Below are positions 14,656-23,116 of a stretch of DNA of 35,102 nucleotides, piece by piece. The notes beneath the pieces were generated by a model. The model ran no database searches. It was not told the origin of the DNA and was given only the letters and a program-made list of their open reading frames with translations. Position 1 is the first letter of the stretch, and each line of letters opens with the position of its first letter. The DNA is taken from contig NZ_JACJPY010000046.1 in assembly GCF_014696345.1 (NCBI RefSeq), forward strand, positions 1 to 35,102. The letters run 5' to 3'. The position numbers and the translations under genes were made by a program. The DNA comes from Pseudanabaena cinerea FACHB-1277 (lineage in GTDB: Bacteria; Cyanobacteriota; Cyanobacteriia; Pseudanabaenales; Pseudanabaenaceae).

Positions 14656-15360
14656 TTAAGCTTGAGCAGCTTTCTTGCGCTTAGCAACCAACATACCAGC
14701 AGCAGCAACTAACCCAAGAGCCATGCCTGGAACTGGCACAGGTCTAGCCGCTCTATAAGCGTGGTTGTCTGATTCAAATGCAGTTCCAGTTGAACGCAAG
14801 ATCACGGTGTCAAACTGTTTATCAACACTGTTTGCAAAGAAATCTACATATACGTTAGTGTATGCATTAGTCCAAGATGCAAACTGGGTATTTGGCAAAT
14901 TGTATTTTTCCTTAACCAAGTTAGCAATTTGCTGACCGCCAAATGTTGCTAAAGATGTAGCACCTTGCTTAAACTCAATGCTGTTGTATGTGTCGATGGA
15001 ACCCCAGTACAAACCAAAGTAGTCCACTAATCCACCGAATGAAACTACTGCTTGCTGTCCTTTATTTAAAGTAAGATATTTGGTTTCATTTTTGAAAGGA
15101 GTTGCGGACAGACCTGATACACTGCCGAAAAATAGCTGAGCAGCACCACTTGGGCTGTACTGAGCAAAACCTGTGGATGGAGCGCCCGCAACAGAGTTAA
15201 AATCAATTGTTACTGCTCCTGCGACTTGTGATTTGCAACTATCAGGAGCTAGGCAGCTTACAGAAGATGTCACATCAGTAGTAAATCCGCTAGCACTTGC
15301 CGAGCCTACGCCGACGGAAGTTGTTAAAATTCCTAGTCCAACTGCAATTAATGCTTTCAT
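14656..15360 (-). CDS. Exported protein with PEP-CTERM-like C-terminal anchor
   Basis: The protein has 234 residues. A typical signal peptide ends near ASASGF (residues 1-24). The mature domain is rich in small and aromatic residues, with two cysteines (SCLAPDSCKS) and an AVTIDFNSVAGAP strand and VSFGGLVDYFGLYWGSIDTYNSIEF motif often seen in secreted cyanobacterial PEP-CTERM proteins. The C-terminus reads PVPVPGMALG, a hydrophobic helix, then KRKK, which is the tripartite sorting signal recognised by exosortases. The motif is VPVPG instead of the common VPEP, so it is an atypical signal. Function of the main domain is unknown; extracellular matrix or surface location is likely. No exosortase gene is in this window. 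Upstream 15361-15560 shows no clear gene. Confidence 0.75.
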   Translation of the reverse strand: MKALIAVGLGILTTSVGVGSASASGFTTDVTSSVSCLAPDSCKSQVAGAVTIDFNSVAGAPSTGFAQYSPSGAAQLFFGSVSGLSATPFKNETKYLTLNKGQQAVVSFGGLVDYFGLYWGSIDTYNSIEFKQGATSLATFGGQQIANLVKEKYNLPNTQFASWTNAYTNVYVDFFANSVDKQFDTVILRSTGTAFESDNHAYRAARPVPVPGMALGLVAAAGMLVAKRKKAAQA

Positions 15361-15560
15361 AATCTTTACTGCCTAAAACCTGTTTGTTACTTTTGTAAGT
15401 TTGAATCATTTCTCATGGATTAAACTATAGGTCACTTTCACTAAGGCTACAAGGTTGATAGGTTATCAGTTTAGTTAGTTTTTGTTAGGAAAAGTTATAA
15501 GAAAGTTATATCAAAGCAGATAGTGGCAATATTTTAGAAATTACGCAAAATTACTAGGAA

Positions 15561-15669
15561 CTAGAGTTCTTCGTTCAAAGCTAAAGCCTGCTTTAGCAGA
15601 CTAGAGAAGATCTATGATCAGTCCGTTTCAAGGTGGTTAAGCTTTCGGCCTACAATTTATATTGTAAGG
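15561..15669 (+). repeat. Structured repeat family 2, copy 2
   Basis: A diverged copy of the segment at 11651-11755 in opposite orientation. It keeps a CTAAAGC-CTG-GCTTTAG hairpin (15581-15597), while the CCGTTT..AAGG arm pair of copy 1 is eroded. It sits directly at the 3' end of the histidine phosphatase gene and may serve as its transcript end. Confidence 0.5.
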
Positions 15670-16248
15670 CTAAGGATCTAGTTCAGCAATTACTGTCACG
15701 TCTCCTGCGGTATTTGCCTGAACCACTACCGCAGCGCCCGATCGCGGCACAATCCCAGTGAGGGCAGTGATATTTACCTGATGCGTCACCATAACTACTA
15801 CGCCATCCTGTTGCTGATGTTCTACTATCAAACGACGGGTCTGGATGGTTTGGGCATCTTCAGTACTACGATCGCGAAAGAAAGAGTTGAGAGCAGGCTC
15901 AGGTTTCACCTCACCTAAATTTAAAAGCTTGGCAGTTTCCAAACAACGACACCATTGACTTGATAGAACTTGCTGTATCGGAATGCGCCGCTTCCGAAAC
16001 TCAGCCCCCGCTTGGCGAGCTTGTGCGCGTCCTTCCTCTGACAAATTGCGCTGGGTGCTACAGTCATCTATCTTAAATTGCTCAGGATCGCCAGTACCTG
16101 GGGCGATCGCATGGCGCATGAGGACAACTTTGCCTTTACCCCTGAGGGCGCTCCATTCGTCATTGATCCCAGATTGAGCGTCAGAACGAAAGCTGACCAC
16201 TGCGGATATCATCATCGTACTGGCGATCGCTACTATGTTTTGGATCAT
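15670..16248 (-). CDS. Exported histidine phosphatase superfamily protein
   Basis: This 192-residue protein has an N-terminal hydrophobic signal (about 1-24, MIQNIVAIASTMMISAVVSF). The phosphoglycerate-mutase-like core begins VVLMRHAIAPG, with Arg45 and the phosphoaccepting His46. RNLSEEGRAQARQAG (68-81) and SSQWCRCLETAKLL (96-109, second Arg) are standard, and the second catalytic His156 lies in VTHQVNITAL. All four phosphate-pocket residues are recognisable, so it is probably an active phosphatase, periplasmic or lipid-tethered. Substrate is unknown. The short length (no cap domain) is like the SixA-type and small exported members. It neighbours other exported proteins with which it shows no operon link. 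Confidence 0.85.
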   Translation of the reverse strand: MIQNIVAIASTMMISAVVSFRSDAQSGINDEWSALRGKGKVVLMRHAIAPGTGDPEQFKIDDCSTQRNLSEEGRAQARQAGAEFRKRRIPIQQVLSSQWCRCLETAKLLNLGEVKPEPALNSFFRDRSTEDAQTIQTRRLIVEHQQQDGVVVMVTHQVNITALTGIVPRSGAAVVVQANTAGDVTVIAELDP

Positions 16249-16330
16249 TATTTTCTCATTGTTTTATCGTTATTTATTTGAGCGCGATGCTTCGTGTCAC
16301 TCTCAGCAAACTATGGCAACCCTCAAAACC

Positions 16331-19300
16331 CTAGCCCTTCCTGTAAGTCAACACAAAATGCTGTAGCGATCGCTTGAGAGCTTTAATATCAATGGGTTTA
16401 CTGATGTAATCATTCATACCTGCCTTCAAACAGCTCTCATAGTCTTCGGGCATTACATCCGCCGTCAAAGCAACGATCCAAGGACAGCTTGCCGAGCCTG
16501 AACGTTGCCGAATTAACTTTGTGGCTGTGAGTCCATCCATTACAGGCATCTGCACATCCATTAGTACTAGATCATAGCTCAGGGTTGGGGGTGGATCACC
16601 CTGTCCAAATAGCAAAGCCAAACATTCTTCGCCATTATTGGCAATGGCGATCTCATATCCCATTCTCTCAAGCATGATCTGCACAATTTTCTGATTAAAA
16701 ATATTATCTTCCACTAGTAAAATTCTGAGAGGTAAATCCTTGGCATTTACTTCAGAAAGGTCACTAGGGGGCTTGGCGATCGCTACTTTCGGCATTTGGG
16801 ATAGTGGCAACTGCACCGTGAAATAAAACTTAGCACCGTGGCGATCGCCAGTTGCATAATTGGGCAGCCAATTAGGAGGAGGGTTGCCGCCAATATTGCC
16901 ATGACTCTCCACCCAAGTATGCCCACCCATCATTTCCACAAAGCGCTTGCAAATGGCTAGCCCCAAACCCGTGCCGCCATATTGCCTGCTAATGGAAGCA
17001 TCGGCTTGGGTGAATGGTTTAAACAGCGAACCAATGCGATCGCGGGGAATGCCAATCCCTGTATCGGCGATCGTAAATTCAAATTCATAAATTCCTTGCC
17101 CTTCCTGTTGTAGAGGCTTGCATTTATAGGCGATCGTCACATCCCCATGTTCAGTAAATTTGATGGCATTGCCGATTAAATTGATCAAAATTTGCTTTAA
17201 GCGTCCCTGATCGCCGATGAAATAGTTATTGTTTGCATCATTGTTTGCTTCATTGATGTGGTATTGCAACTTAACCCCCTTGTCAGCCGCCTGTTTGTTC
17301 AGCAAATTACAAACAGAATTCACGGTGTTGAATATGTTAAACGGCTTTTGTTCAAGTTGCAGCTTGCCTGACTCCAGTTTTGAGAAGTCCAAAATATCAT
17401 TGATGATCATCATCAAAATATCACCGCTATCCAAAATCACCTGCACAAAATTCCTTTGATCTTCCCGTAGTGGCGTTGTTGCTAATAATTGCGCCATGCC
17501 CAAAACCCCATTCATCGGAGTGCGGATTTCATGGCTCATATTCGCCAGAAAATCACTTTTAGCCCTATTAGCTGCCTCCGCTAATTCCTTCGCCTTCGCA
17601 AGATCTACTTCCGTTTCCTTTTGCGACGTAACATCAAAAACGACCCCATACCAATAGATATCTCCATTACTGCGACGTTCTGGTTGTGAATTAAACTGTA
17701 GCCATTTAGTTTTACCTGAGGTTGTAATGATACGACATTCATGCAGCAAGGTTTTGAGCGTTCTACTGCTCTCTGCAACTTTATACAAAAGACCATCAAT
17801 ATCATCACGATGTACTTGTTCAAAAACAAGATTAGGATTTTGGCAAACTGTCTCTACAGTAATTTCGTTAATATTTTCAAATCCAGGGCTAACGTATTCA
17901 AAGGCACTAGAGCCATCGACATGTTGCACAAAGATCTGGATTGCCCCTGGGACTGTTGCCATGATCTTCTGGAAGCGCTCTTCGCTCTTTCTGAGAGCCA
18001 TTTCTGCTTCGCGGCGCTCTTTGACATCCCTAGCCAGGCACAAAACTGAATGATTATCAATCTTGACAATTCTCACCTCTTCGCAATACAGATTACCATC
18101 CATCTCAAAAACCTGTTCGTAACATTGCGCTTGACCCGTGGCGATCGCGGTTTTTATTGCCCTAAATTTGCGATCAGCAATCTCTGGAGGCAACACCGCA
18201 AATATGCTCTTGCCGACAATATTACTTGCACTTGAAAATAAGTGATGGCGCAATTCATGCTGTTTTGACTCTAGATAAATGCCATCGTCACTAATGAGAT
18301 TGATCGCATCTGGCAAATTATCAACAATAGAGCGCAACTTATTTTCGCTATATGCCAATGCCCTAGTACGTTCCTGTACCTGTCGCTCTAGGGATTCGTT
18401 AGCGATTTGTAGATCTTGATAGATTAGTGATTGCTGAATGGCGATCGCTAGTTGGGTGGAGACTTGGTGCAGAAATTGCATTTCATAATCATGCCAATGG
18501 CGCGGGGCATCACACTGATGCACAATCAACAGCCCCCATAAGGTTTGATAACCTTTGCCAACATAGTCAGTTAGCACAATCGGTGCGACCAAATTTGCTT
18601 TTACCTGAAATGCTGACAACATCTGCACATGACAATCGGAGAAATTGGAGTTATAGATATCTGAACTGGCACAAATCTGTCCCTCAATATACTTCTCCAT
18701 CTGTGCCTGTTCAGGCATGACACAAGGACAGTCCGATGTAAAATTCATACAGGATATCCAAGGCTCAATCACTGACTCGGCAATTATTTTCCTGGTTTGG
18801 TCAGCATTAAATTTATAAATGACTGTGCGATTTGCTTGCAAAAATTGGCGCACCTCAATGGCGATCGCTTGGCAAATATCATTTAGGATCAAATTTTGGC
18901 GAACTTTGAGGGCAATGCGCGAAACAATCAACTCCCGCTTTTGTGACTGTTCTAACTGTTCATTCAAAACTAAATAGGCATATAAATTCCGAATACTCTG
19001 AAGTAATGAAGATTGTGTAACTTCAGACTTGATCAGGTAGTCAAATGCGCCAGCCTGCATGGCATCAACCGCATCCCGCACATGATCGCTACCCGTAATC
19101 ACAATTACGGGCAGTTTGGGGATCACGCCCACATAATCATCATTTTTTCTAATAACATTTTTAAAAATATTGTTTTGGAGAATCTTTTCCTGCTGCTCAT
19201 CATAGATCTCCTGTTGCATGGTCTTGAGAATTTGCATTCCGCTACCATCAACCAAGCGCAAATCTATCAATAAAACATCGGGCTGACGCGATCGCCACAT

Positions 19301-19435
19301 TAGTAATCCATCTTCAATCGATTCTGCCTCTAGAAACTGATATTTATTCTCTGAATCATGCTCAATATAGTGTCGATACAAAGCACGATCAGTCCTTGAA
19401 TCATCCACAATCAAAATGGTTTTTTTGGTGAGCAT
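16331..19435 (-). CDS. Hybrid histidine kinase: REC-GAF(cyanobacteriochrome-like)-PAS-PAS-HisKA-HATPase-REC
   Basis: The protein has 1034 residues. An N-terminal receiver (about 5-155, phosphoacceptor Asp58 in VLLIDLRLVDG) carries an extra ~30-residue insert at about 74-105. The GAF domain (about 180-340) has the cyanobacteriochrome hallmarks FSDCHVQML (bilin Cys268 with His269), FQVKANLVAPI and LWGLLIVHQCDAPRHW, plus cysteines 236 and 238 (DCPC) close to where DXCF proteins hold a second cysteine. Two PAS domains follow (about 363-475 and 485-605). HisKA has His635 in NMSHEIRTPMNG, the ATPase has Asn756, DTGIGIP and GTGLGLAI, and the C-terminal receiver has Asp960 in LVLMDVQMPVMDG. It is cytoplasmic; I see no membrane segment. 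It is likely a light-sensing phosphorelay kinase, but bilin binding is inferred. Confidence 0.9.
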   Translation of the reverse strand: MLTKKTILIVDDSRTDRALYRHYIEHDSENKYQFLEAESIEDGLLMWRSRQPDVLLIDLRLVDGSGMQILKTMQQEIYDEQQEKILQNNIFKNVIRKNDDYVGVIPKLPVIVITGSDHVRDAVDAMQAGAFDYLIKSEVTQSSLLQSIRNLYAYLVLNEQLEQSQKRELIVSRIALKVRQNLILNDICQAIAIEVRQFLQANRTVIYKFNADQTRKIIAESVIEPWISCMNFTSDCPCVMPEQAQMEKYIEGQICASSDIYNSNFSDCHVQMLSAFQVKANLVAPIVLTDYVGKGYQTLWGLLIVHQCDAPRHWHDYEMQFLHQVSTQLAIAIQQSLIYQDLQIANESLERQVQERTRALAYSENKLRSIVDNLPDAINLISDDGIYLESKQHELRHHLFSSASNIVGKSIFAVLPPEIADRKFRAIKTAIATGQAQCYEQVFEMDGNLYCEEVRIVKIDNHSVLCLARDVKERREAEMALRKSEERFQKIMATVPGAIQIFVQHVDGSSAFEYVSPGFENINEITVETVCQNPNLVFEQVHRDDIDGLLYKVAESSRTLKTLLHECRIITTSGKTKWLQFNSQPERRSNGDIYWYGVVFDVTSQKETEVDLAKAKELAEAANRAKSDFLANMSHEIRTPMNGVLGMAQLLATTPLREDQRNFVQVILDSGDILMMIINDILDFSKLESGKLQLEQKPFNIFNTVNSVCNLLNKQAADKGVKLQYHINEANNDANNNYFIGDQGRLKQILINLIGNAIKFTEHGDVTIAYKCKPLQQEGQGIYEFEFTIADTGIGIPRDRIGSLFKPFTQADASISRQYGGTGLGLAICKRFVEMMGGHTWVESHGNIGGNPPPNWLPNYATGDRHGAKFYFTVQLPLSQMPKVAIAKPPSDLSEVNAKDLPLRILLVEDNIFNQKIVQIMLERMGYEIAIANNGEECLALLFGQGDPPPTLSYDLVLMDVQMPVMDGLTATKLIRQRSGSASCPWIVALTADVMPEDYESCLKAGMNDYISKPIDIKALKRSLQHFVLTYRKG

Positions 19436-19473
19436 AGGGTCAAAGCGGTATTAACAGCCTTAGGGAAAGATAA

Positions 19474-19986
19474 TTATGGATTTGGTTTAACGGTGTAGTC
19501 ATCAAGAATCTCGCGCCCCTTGCGAGTCAAAGATTCCGAACCTTCTAGCAATAATAAATACTGTCCTCTCGCCAAACAATTGCGACATGATATCGACAAA
19601 CTACTTTTAAAAAACCAGCCATACATTGTACCCAAAAAGCCACCCAGCCCAATGCCAACTAGCCCTGAAGTGGCGGCGATCGTAAACAAAGATTGCGACC
19701 AATCAAGATTTGCTAAGTTTAACTTGAAAACCAAATGCAGGATCACGCCCATGACCGTACAGGCACTGCCAACCCAAAACATCCCCGCCTTGGCATAGCG
19801 CCATGTCGTATGGGCTGGACTAAATAGCCCCACACTATCAGGGTTGCTGTAACCCTTGCCAACTAGAGCAAGGTTTTCGGGAGAGATGCCATGACATTGC
19901 AGCAGACGATATGCTTCAAAGGCTGACGACTCGTCTGGCAGCACAGCAATCATAAGTCGCGAATGTTTTGAGCGGGTGTGAGTCAC
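19474..19986 (-). CDS. Membrane protein with general-stress-like N-terminal domain
   Basis: The protein has 170 residues. The N-terminal part (about 10-47: LMIAVLPDESSAFEAYRLLQ, then GISPENLALVGKG) resembles the small alpha/beta domain of DUF1269/general stress protein 17M-type proteins. Two hydrophobic helices follow (about 68-92 and 100-125). The second is rich in glycine (SGLVGIGLGGFLGTMYGWFF), a glycine-zipper-like helix. The C-terminal tail LARGQYLLLLEGSESLTRKG is soluble. I do not recognise a specific function. It ends 39 bases upstream of the large kinase gene on the same strand, so the two may be co-transcribed, with this gene first. Confidence 0.6.
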   Translation of the reverse strand: MTHTRSKHSRLMIAVLPDESSAFEAYRLLQCHGISPENLALVGKGYSNPDSVGLFSPAHTTWRYAKAGMFWVGSACTVMGVILHLVFKLNLANLDWSQSLFTIAATSGLVGIGLGGFLGTMYGWFFKSSLSISCRNCLARGQYLLLLEGSESLTRKGREILDDYTVKPNP

Positions 19987-20068
19987 AGGTTATGCCTTAT
20001 GTCGCCTGAATGTGATTCAAATATAACAAATCGAGAAATAGCTTCGTCATTTCTTAATTTAAAAATCC

Positions 20069-22303
20069 TTATTTTCGAGAACGCTGCCAAACTTTAACCT
20101 TGCCATCCAGACTACCACTGACTAGAGAACTAACATCATCGCTAAAATCCACAGACGAAACGCCGCGATCGTGTCCTGTTAAGGTTTGGATGAGGGTTTT
20201 GTCCTTGACTGACCAGATCTTAATACTTTTGTCAGCACCAGCACTTGCCAACAAGCGATCGCCTTTGCTAAAAGCAACTATATGCACCTCATTAGTATGC
20301 CCTGTCAATACATCCTGCTGACCCGTACTCACATTCCATAAACGCACTGTATTATCTTCCATTGCACTAGCGATGAGTTTATTGTCATAGCTATAGACAA
20401 TCGATCGCACCGCACTTCCTCTTTCCACAATCGTCTTCAGCACCTTGCCGCTTGCCACATCCCAGATTCTAATTGCACCATCCTTACTACCACTAACTAG
20501 CAGCTTACTATCAGCCGAAAAGGATACGTCATAGACCCATGATTTCTCTGATAACAATTGCCTCTGCTTGCCTGTCTCCACATCCCAAATCCTGATAGTA
20601 CTGTCAGAGCTAGAACTAGCCACCATCTTACCATCAGGGCTAAAAATGGTCGTATAAACTCGTTCCTGATGACCTTCGAGATTTGCCAAAATCCTACCCG
20701 TCTTAACATCCCAAATAATTGCTTCGCGGTTGTCACTGCCGCTAACCAATTTAGTTCCATCGGGGCTGAAGAAAACATCATAGACTCTGCCTTTATGTCC
20801 TCTAAAGGTTTGTAAAATTTGATTGGTTTGGAAATCCCACAGTTCAATATTTTGATTGGAAGTCCCGATCGCTAAAGTCTTCCCATCAGGGCTGAGGCTA
20901 ACCCCATAGATATTGTCATTACTGGCAACAGTGCCACCACTATTACCGATCTCCTTAACTAGAATAAATTTGGCACTAGCATCACTGTTACCATTAACTA
21001 GATTGGAATTCTGAGGATTGCGATCATTTTGAGAACTTTGAGCAGAACTAGTTTGATCTGTTAAGGCTTTTTCCTGTTGTTCTGCGTCACTTGCAACGTT
21101 AGCAGGTTTTGGTGATTCGCCCATCAGTAAGATCATTGCAGTAATAATGATTGCCCCGATGGTGACGATGCCTAAGCCAATATGCCAAGGGCGGAAATGC
21201 TGCAAAATTACGGATGGACTAGTGTTCGGGTTGTCCGTTGAATTGGTGAATGGATTCGCGGATGGATTGCTTGCTAGGTTAGTTGCGGGAATAGCTAAAT
21301 TGCCGTTGCTCCGATCCATATGCCGATCTATTGGTGTAGGTCGGTTTGATGAGGGCTGGTTAGATGGGCTGGCGGCTTTGAGATGGGTAGAAGCCTGATT
21401 TGCGATCTCTTCATGGCTGCTGATTTGGATGGTGGACAGATTGTGACTAACATTAGAAATGGGAAAGCGATCGCAAAAATTCTTAATGGCTTCGTAGGCA
21501 GTGTCGGCACTGGCATAGCGTTGACGAAAATCAAATTTGACCATGCGCGACAGAATATCAGCAAGTTCTGGATAAATTTGCGGGGCGTGTTGTCGCCAGA
21601 GAATTTCTAGGTTTTCATCTTTGCCCAAGTGACTGGGCATGATGCCTGTGAGGGCTTGAATGCCGATCATGCCGATCGCATAGATATCACTGGCAAATCT
21701 CGGTTCACCATGCGCCTGTTCGCTAGGCATATAGCCTGGAGTGCCGATGCCCACGGTGAGGTTAGTCAGTTCTTCACCAGTGGCGATCGCGGTGGAATTG
21801 GCGATTTCTTTAACCACACCAAAATCAATTAAGAAAATCTGCCCATCACGGCGGCGAATAATATTTTCAGGTTTGATGTCGCGATGGATCACATGGTTTT
21901 GATGCACAAAACTGAGAATTGTTAATATATTTTGTAACAGGATCGCTACAGTAAACTGTTCCCAAGGTTTACCCCGCAACAGCTCGTGGCTGAGATCTCT
22001 GCCATTGATATATTCCTGCACCAAATAAAATTCTGCTGCCTCCTCAAAGTGGGCAAACAGTTGTGGAATTTGCGGATGTGTCCCCAGTCGATAGAGTACT
22101 TGCGCTTCAGTTTCAAACAGGCGGCGCGAAACTTTGAGGACACTAGCTTCTTGGACACGCGGACTCAAACGTTTGATAACGCGGTTAGGGCGATCGGGTA
22201 AGTGTAGATCACGGGCGAGATAAGTTTCCCCAAACCCTCCACCTCCGAGGAGGCTGATCACTTCATAGTGTCCACCAATTACTTGCCCTGTTGTCAGACT
22301 CAT
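20069..22303 (-). CDS. Serine/threonine protein kinase with C-terminal WD40 repeats
   Basis: I take the ATG at 22303 as the start (744 residues), since MSLTTGQVIGGHYEVISLLG is the usual N-terminus of cyanobacterial Hanks-type kinases; the open frame extends to a TTG at 22390. The kinase core has the glycine loop LGGGGFGET (19-27), Lys44, HRDIKPEN (140-147) and DFG (160-162), with GTPGYMPSEQ in the activation segment. A Ser/Asn/Pro-rich linker precedes one transmembrane helix (about 375-394), so the kinase is cytoplasmic and the C-terminus exported. From about 460 there are seven WD40 units, ending in IELWD, AIIWD, IRIWD, IRIWD, VRLWN, IKIWS and VKVWQ, enough for a full propeller. A sensor role for the propeller is inferred. 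Confidence 0.92.
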   Translation of the reverse strand: MSLTTGQVIGGHYEVISLLGGGGFGETYLARDLHLPDRPNRVIKRLSPRVQEASVLKVSRRLFETEAQVLYRLGTHPQIPQLFAHFEEAAEFYLVQEYINGRDLSHELLRGKPWEQFTVAILLQNILTILSFVHQNHVIHRDIKPENIIRRRDGQIFLIDFGVVKEIANSTAIATGEELTNLTVGIGTPGYMPSEQAHGEPRFASDIYAIGMIGIQALTGIMPSHLGKDENLEILWRQHAPQIYPELADILSRMVKFDFRQRYASADTAYEAIKNFCDRFPISNVSHNLSTIQISSHEEIANQASTHLKAASPSNQPSSNRPTPIDRHMDRSNGNLAIPATNLASNPSANPFTNSTDNPNTSPSVILQHFRPWHIGLGIVTIGAIIITAMILLMGESPKPANVASDAEQQEKALTDQTSSAQSSQNDRNPQNSNLVNGNSDASAKFILVKEIGNSGGTVASNDNIYGVSLSPDGKTLAIGTSNQNIELWDFQTNQILQTFRGHKGRVYDVFFSPDGTKLVSGSDNREAIIWDVKTGRILANLEGHQERVYTTIFSPDGKMVASSSSDSTIRIWDVETGKQRQLLSEKSWVYDVSFSADSKLLVSGSKDGAIRIWDVASGKVLKTIVERGSAVRSIVYSYDNKLIASAMEDNTVRLWNVSTGQQDVLTGHTNEVHIVAFSKGDRLLASAGADKSIKIWSVKDKTLIQTLTGHDRGVSSVDFSDDVSSLVSGSLDGKVKVWQRSRK

Positions 22304-22483
22304 AAATTTTTTATCTGGATGCCTTGGACTCCCTATAATCTTGGCATATGGAGAGCTTTGCGTCTCAACAAAACTTAAAGTTATGTCCAAATTATGTGCA
22401 AATTATGTCCAAAAGATTTAGAAACACAGCGTTTGGCGCTCTAACCCCACCCCGCAACCTCGCGGACTTGGCTAGTTTACTTC

Positions 22484-22664
22484 GCACAAGTACTGCACAA
22501 GTACTTAGCTGTAATCTGTAAACGCTATGTGAGCGCCGTAAAACAATATTTTCAATATTTTCAATATTTTTAACGCCCTTCACTGGATTGATAATGCTAT
22601 AAATGTGAGATCGTGCAAATCAAAATTGCGAAAATCAAATTGCGAAAGTCAAATTGCGAAAATC
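22484..22664. repeat. Three different short tandem repeats in the kinase/blaI divergent intergenic region
   Basis: GCACAAGTACT occurs twice at 22484-22505. CAATATTTT occurs three times at 22544-22570. AAATTGCGAAAATC occurs three times (one substitution) at 22623-22664, ending 19 bases before the BlaI-family start codon. The stretch 22304-22683 contains no gene. The position suggests regulatory sites, perhaps repressor-binding. Confidence 0.7.
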
Positions 22665-22683
22665 AACCTGCTAGATAGGGACT

Positions 22684-23103
22684 ATGAACCGATTACCTCA
22701 ATATCGCCCTAAGCAAATGTCCTTAGGTCCCCTAGAATCAGAACTGTTGCAGATTATCTGGGAACAGGGGCTGATTAGCGCCAGTGATATCCACGATCGC
22801 ATTCTCAGTGATCCTGACCGTGAGCTTGCCTATGGCTCAGTGATGACCGTCCTTCGCCGCCTTGAGCAGAAGGGATGGGTGCGGTGTGAGAAGCAGGGGC
22901 GCACACTCCTATGGCAAGCGCGGATCACCTCCCAAGAGGCGCAGTCGCTTCAGGCATACGATCGCCTCAATCGCTTTTTGGCTGTGGGTGATGCTGACAT
23001 CGTGGCGGCATTTGCCAATGATCTTGACCACGATAGCCTTGATAAATTAGAGGCGATCGCCCAGCGTTTGCAGAGTTTGCGCCAGTCCAGAGAGCAGTCA
23101 TAG
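22684..23103 (+). CDS. BlaI/MecI/CopY family transcriptional repressor
   Basis: This 139-residue protein has a winged-helix N-terminal domain: LGPLESELLQIIWEQGLISA, SDIHDRI, then AYGSVMTVLRRLEQKGWVRC and a wing EKQGRTLLWQARI. These match BlaI/MecI repressors closely. The C-terminal helical part serves dimerisation. In the classical system a membrane M56 protease (BlaR1) triggers cleavage of the repressor, and here an M56-type gene follows after 13 bases, so the pair forms a regulatory operon. There is no beta-lactamase nearby, so the target genes are unknown. The ATG at 22684 is preceded by an AGGG ribosome site at about -6, and a triplet of 14-bp repeats lies just upstream. Confidence 0.92.
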   Translation: MNRLPQYRPKQMSLGPLESELLQIIWEQGLISASDIHDRILSDPDRELAYGSVMTVLRRLEQKGWVRCEKQGRTLLWQARITSQEAQSLQAYDRLNRFLAVGDADIVAAFANDLDHDSLDKLEAIAQRLQSLRQSREQS

Positions 23104-23116
23104 TCAGGTTAGAGCC

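Noticed and set aside
22484-22664. Possible CRISPR array
   Set aside because: Units are 9-14 bp, adjacent without spacers, and no cas genes are present; I saw no CRISPR array anywhere in the window.
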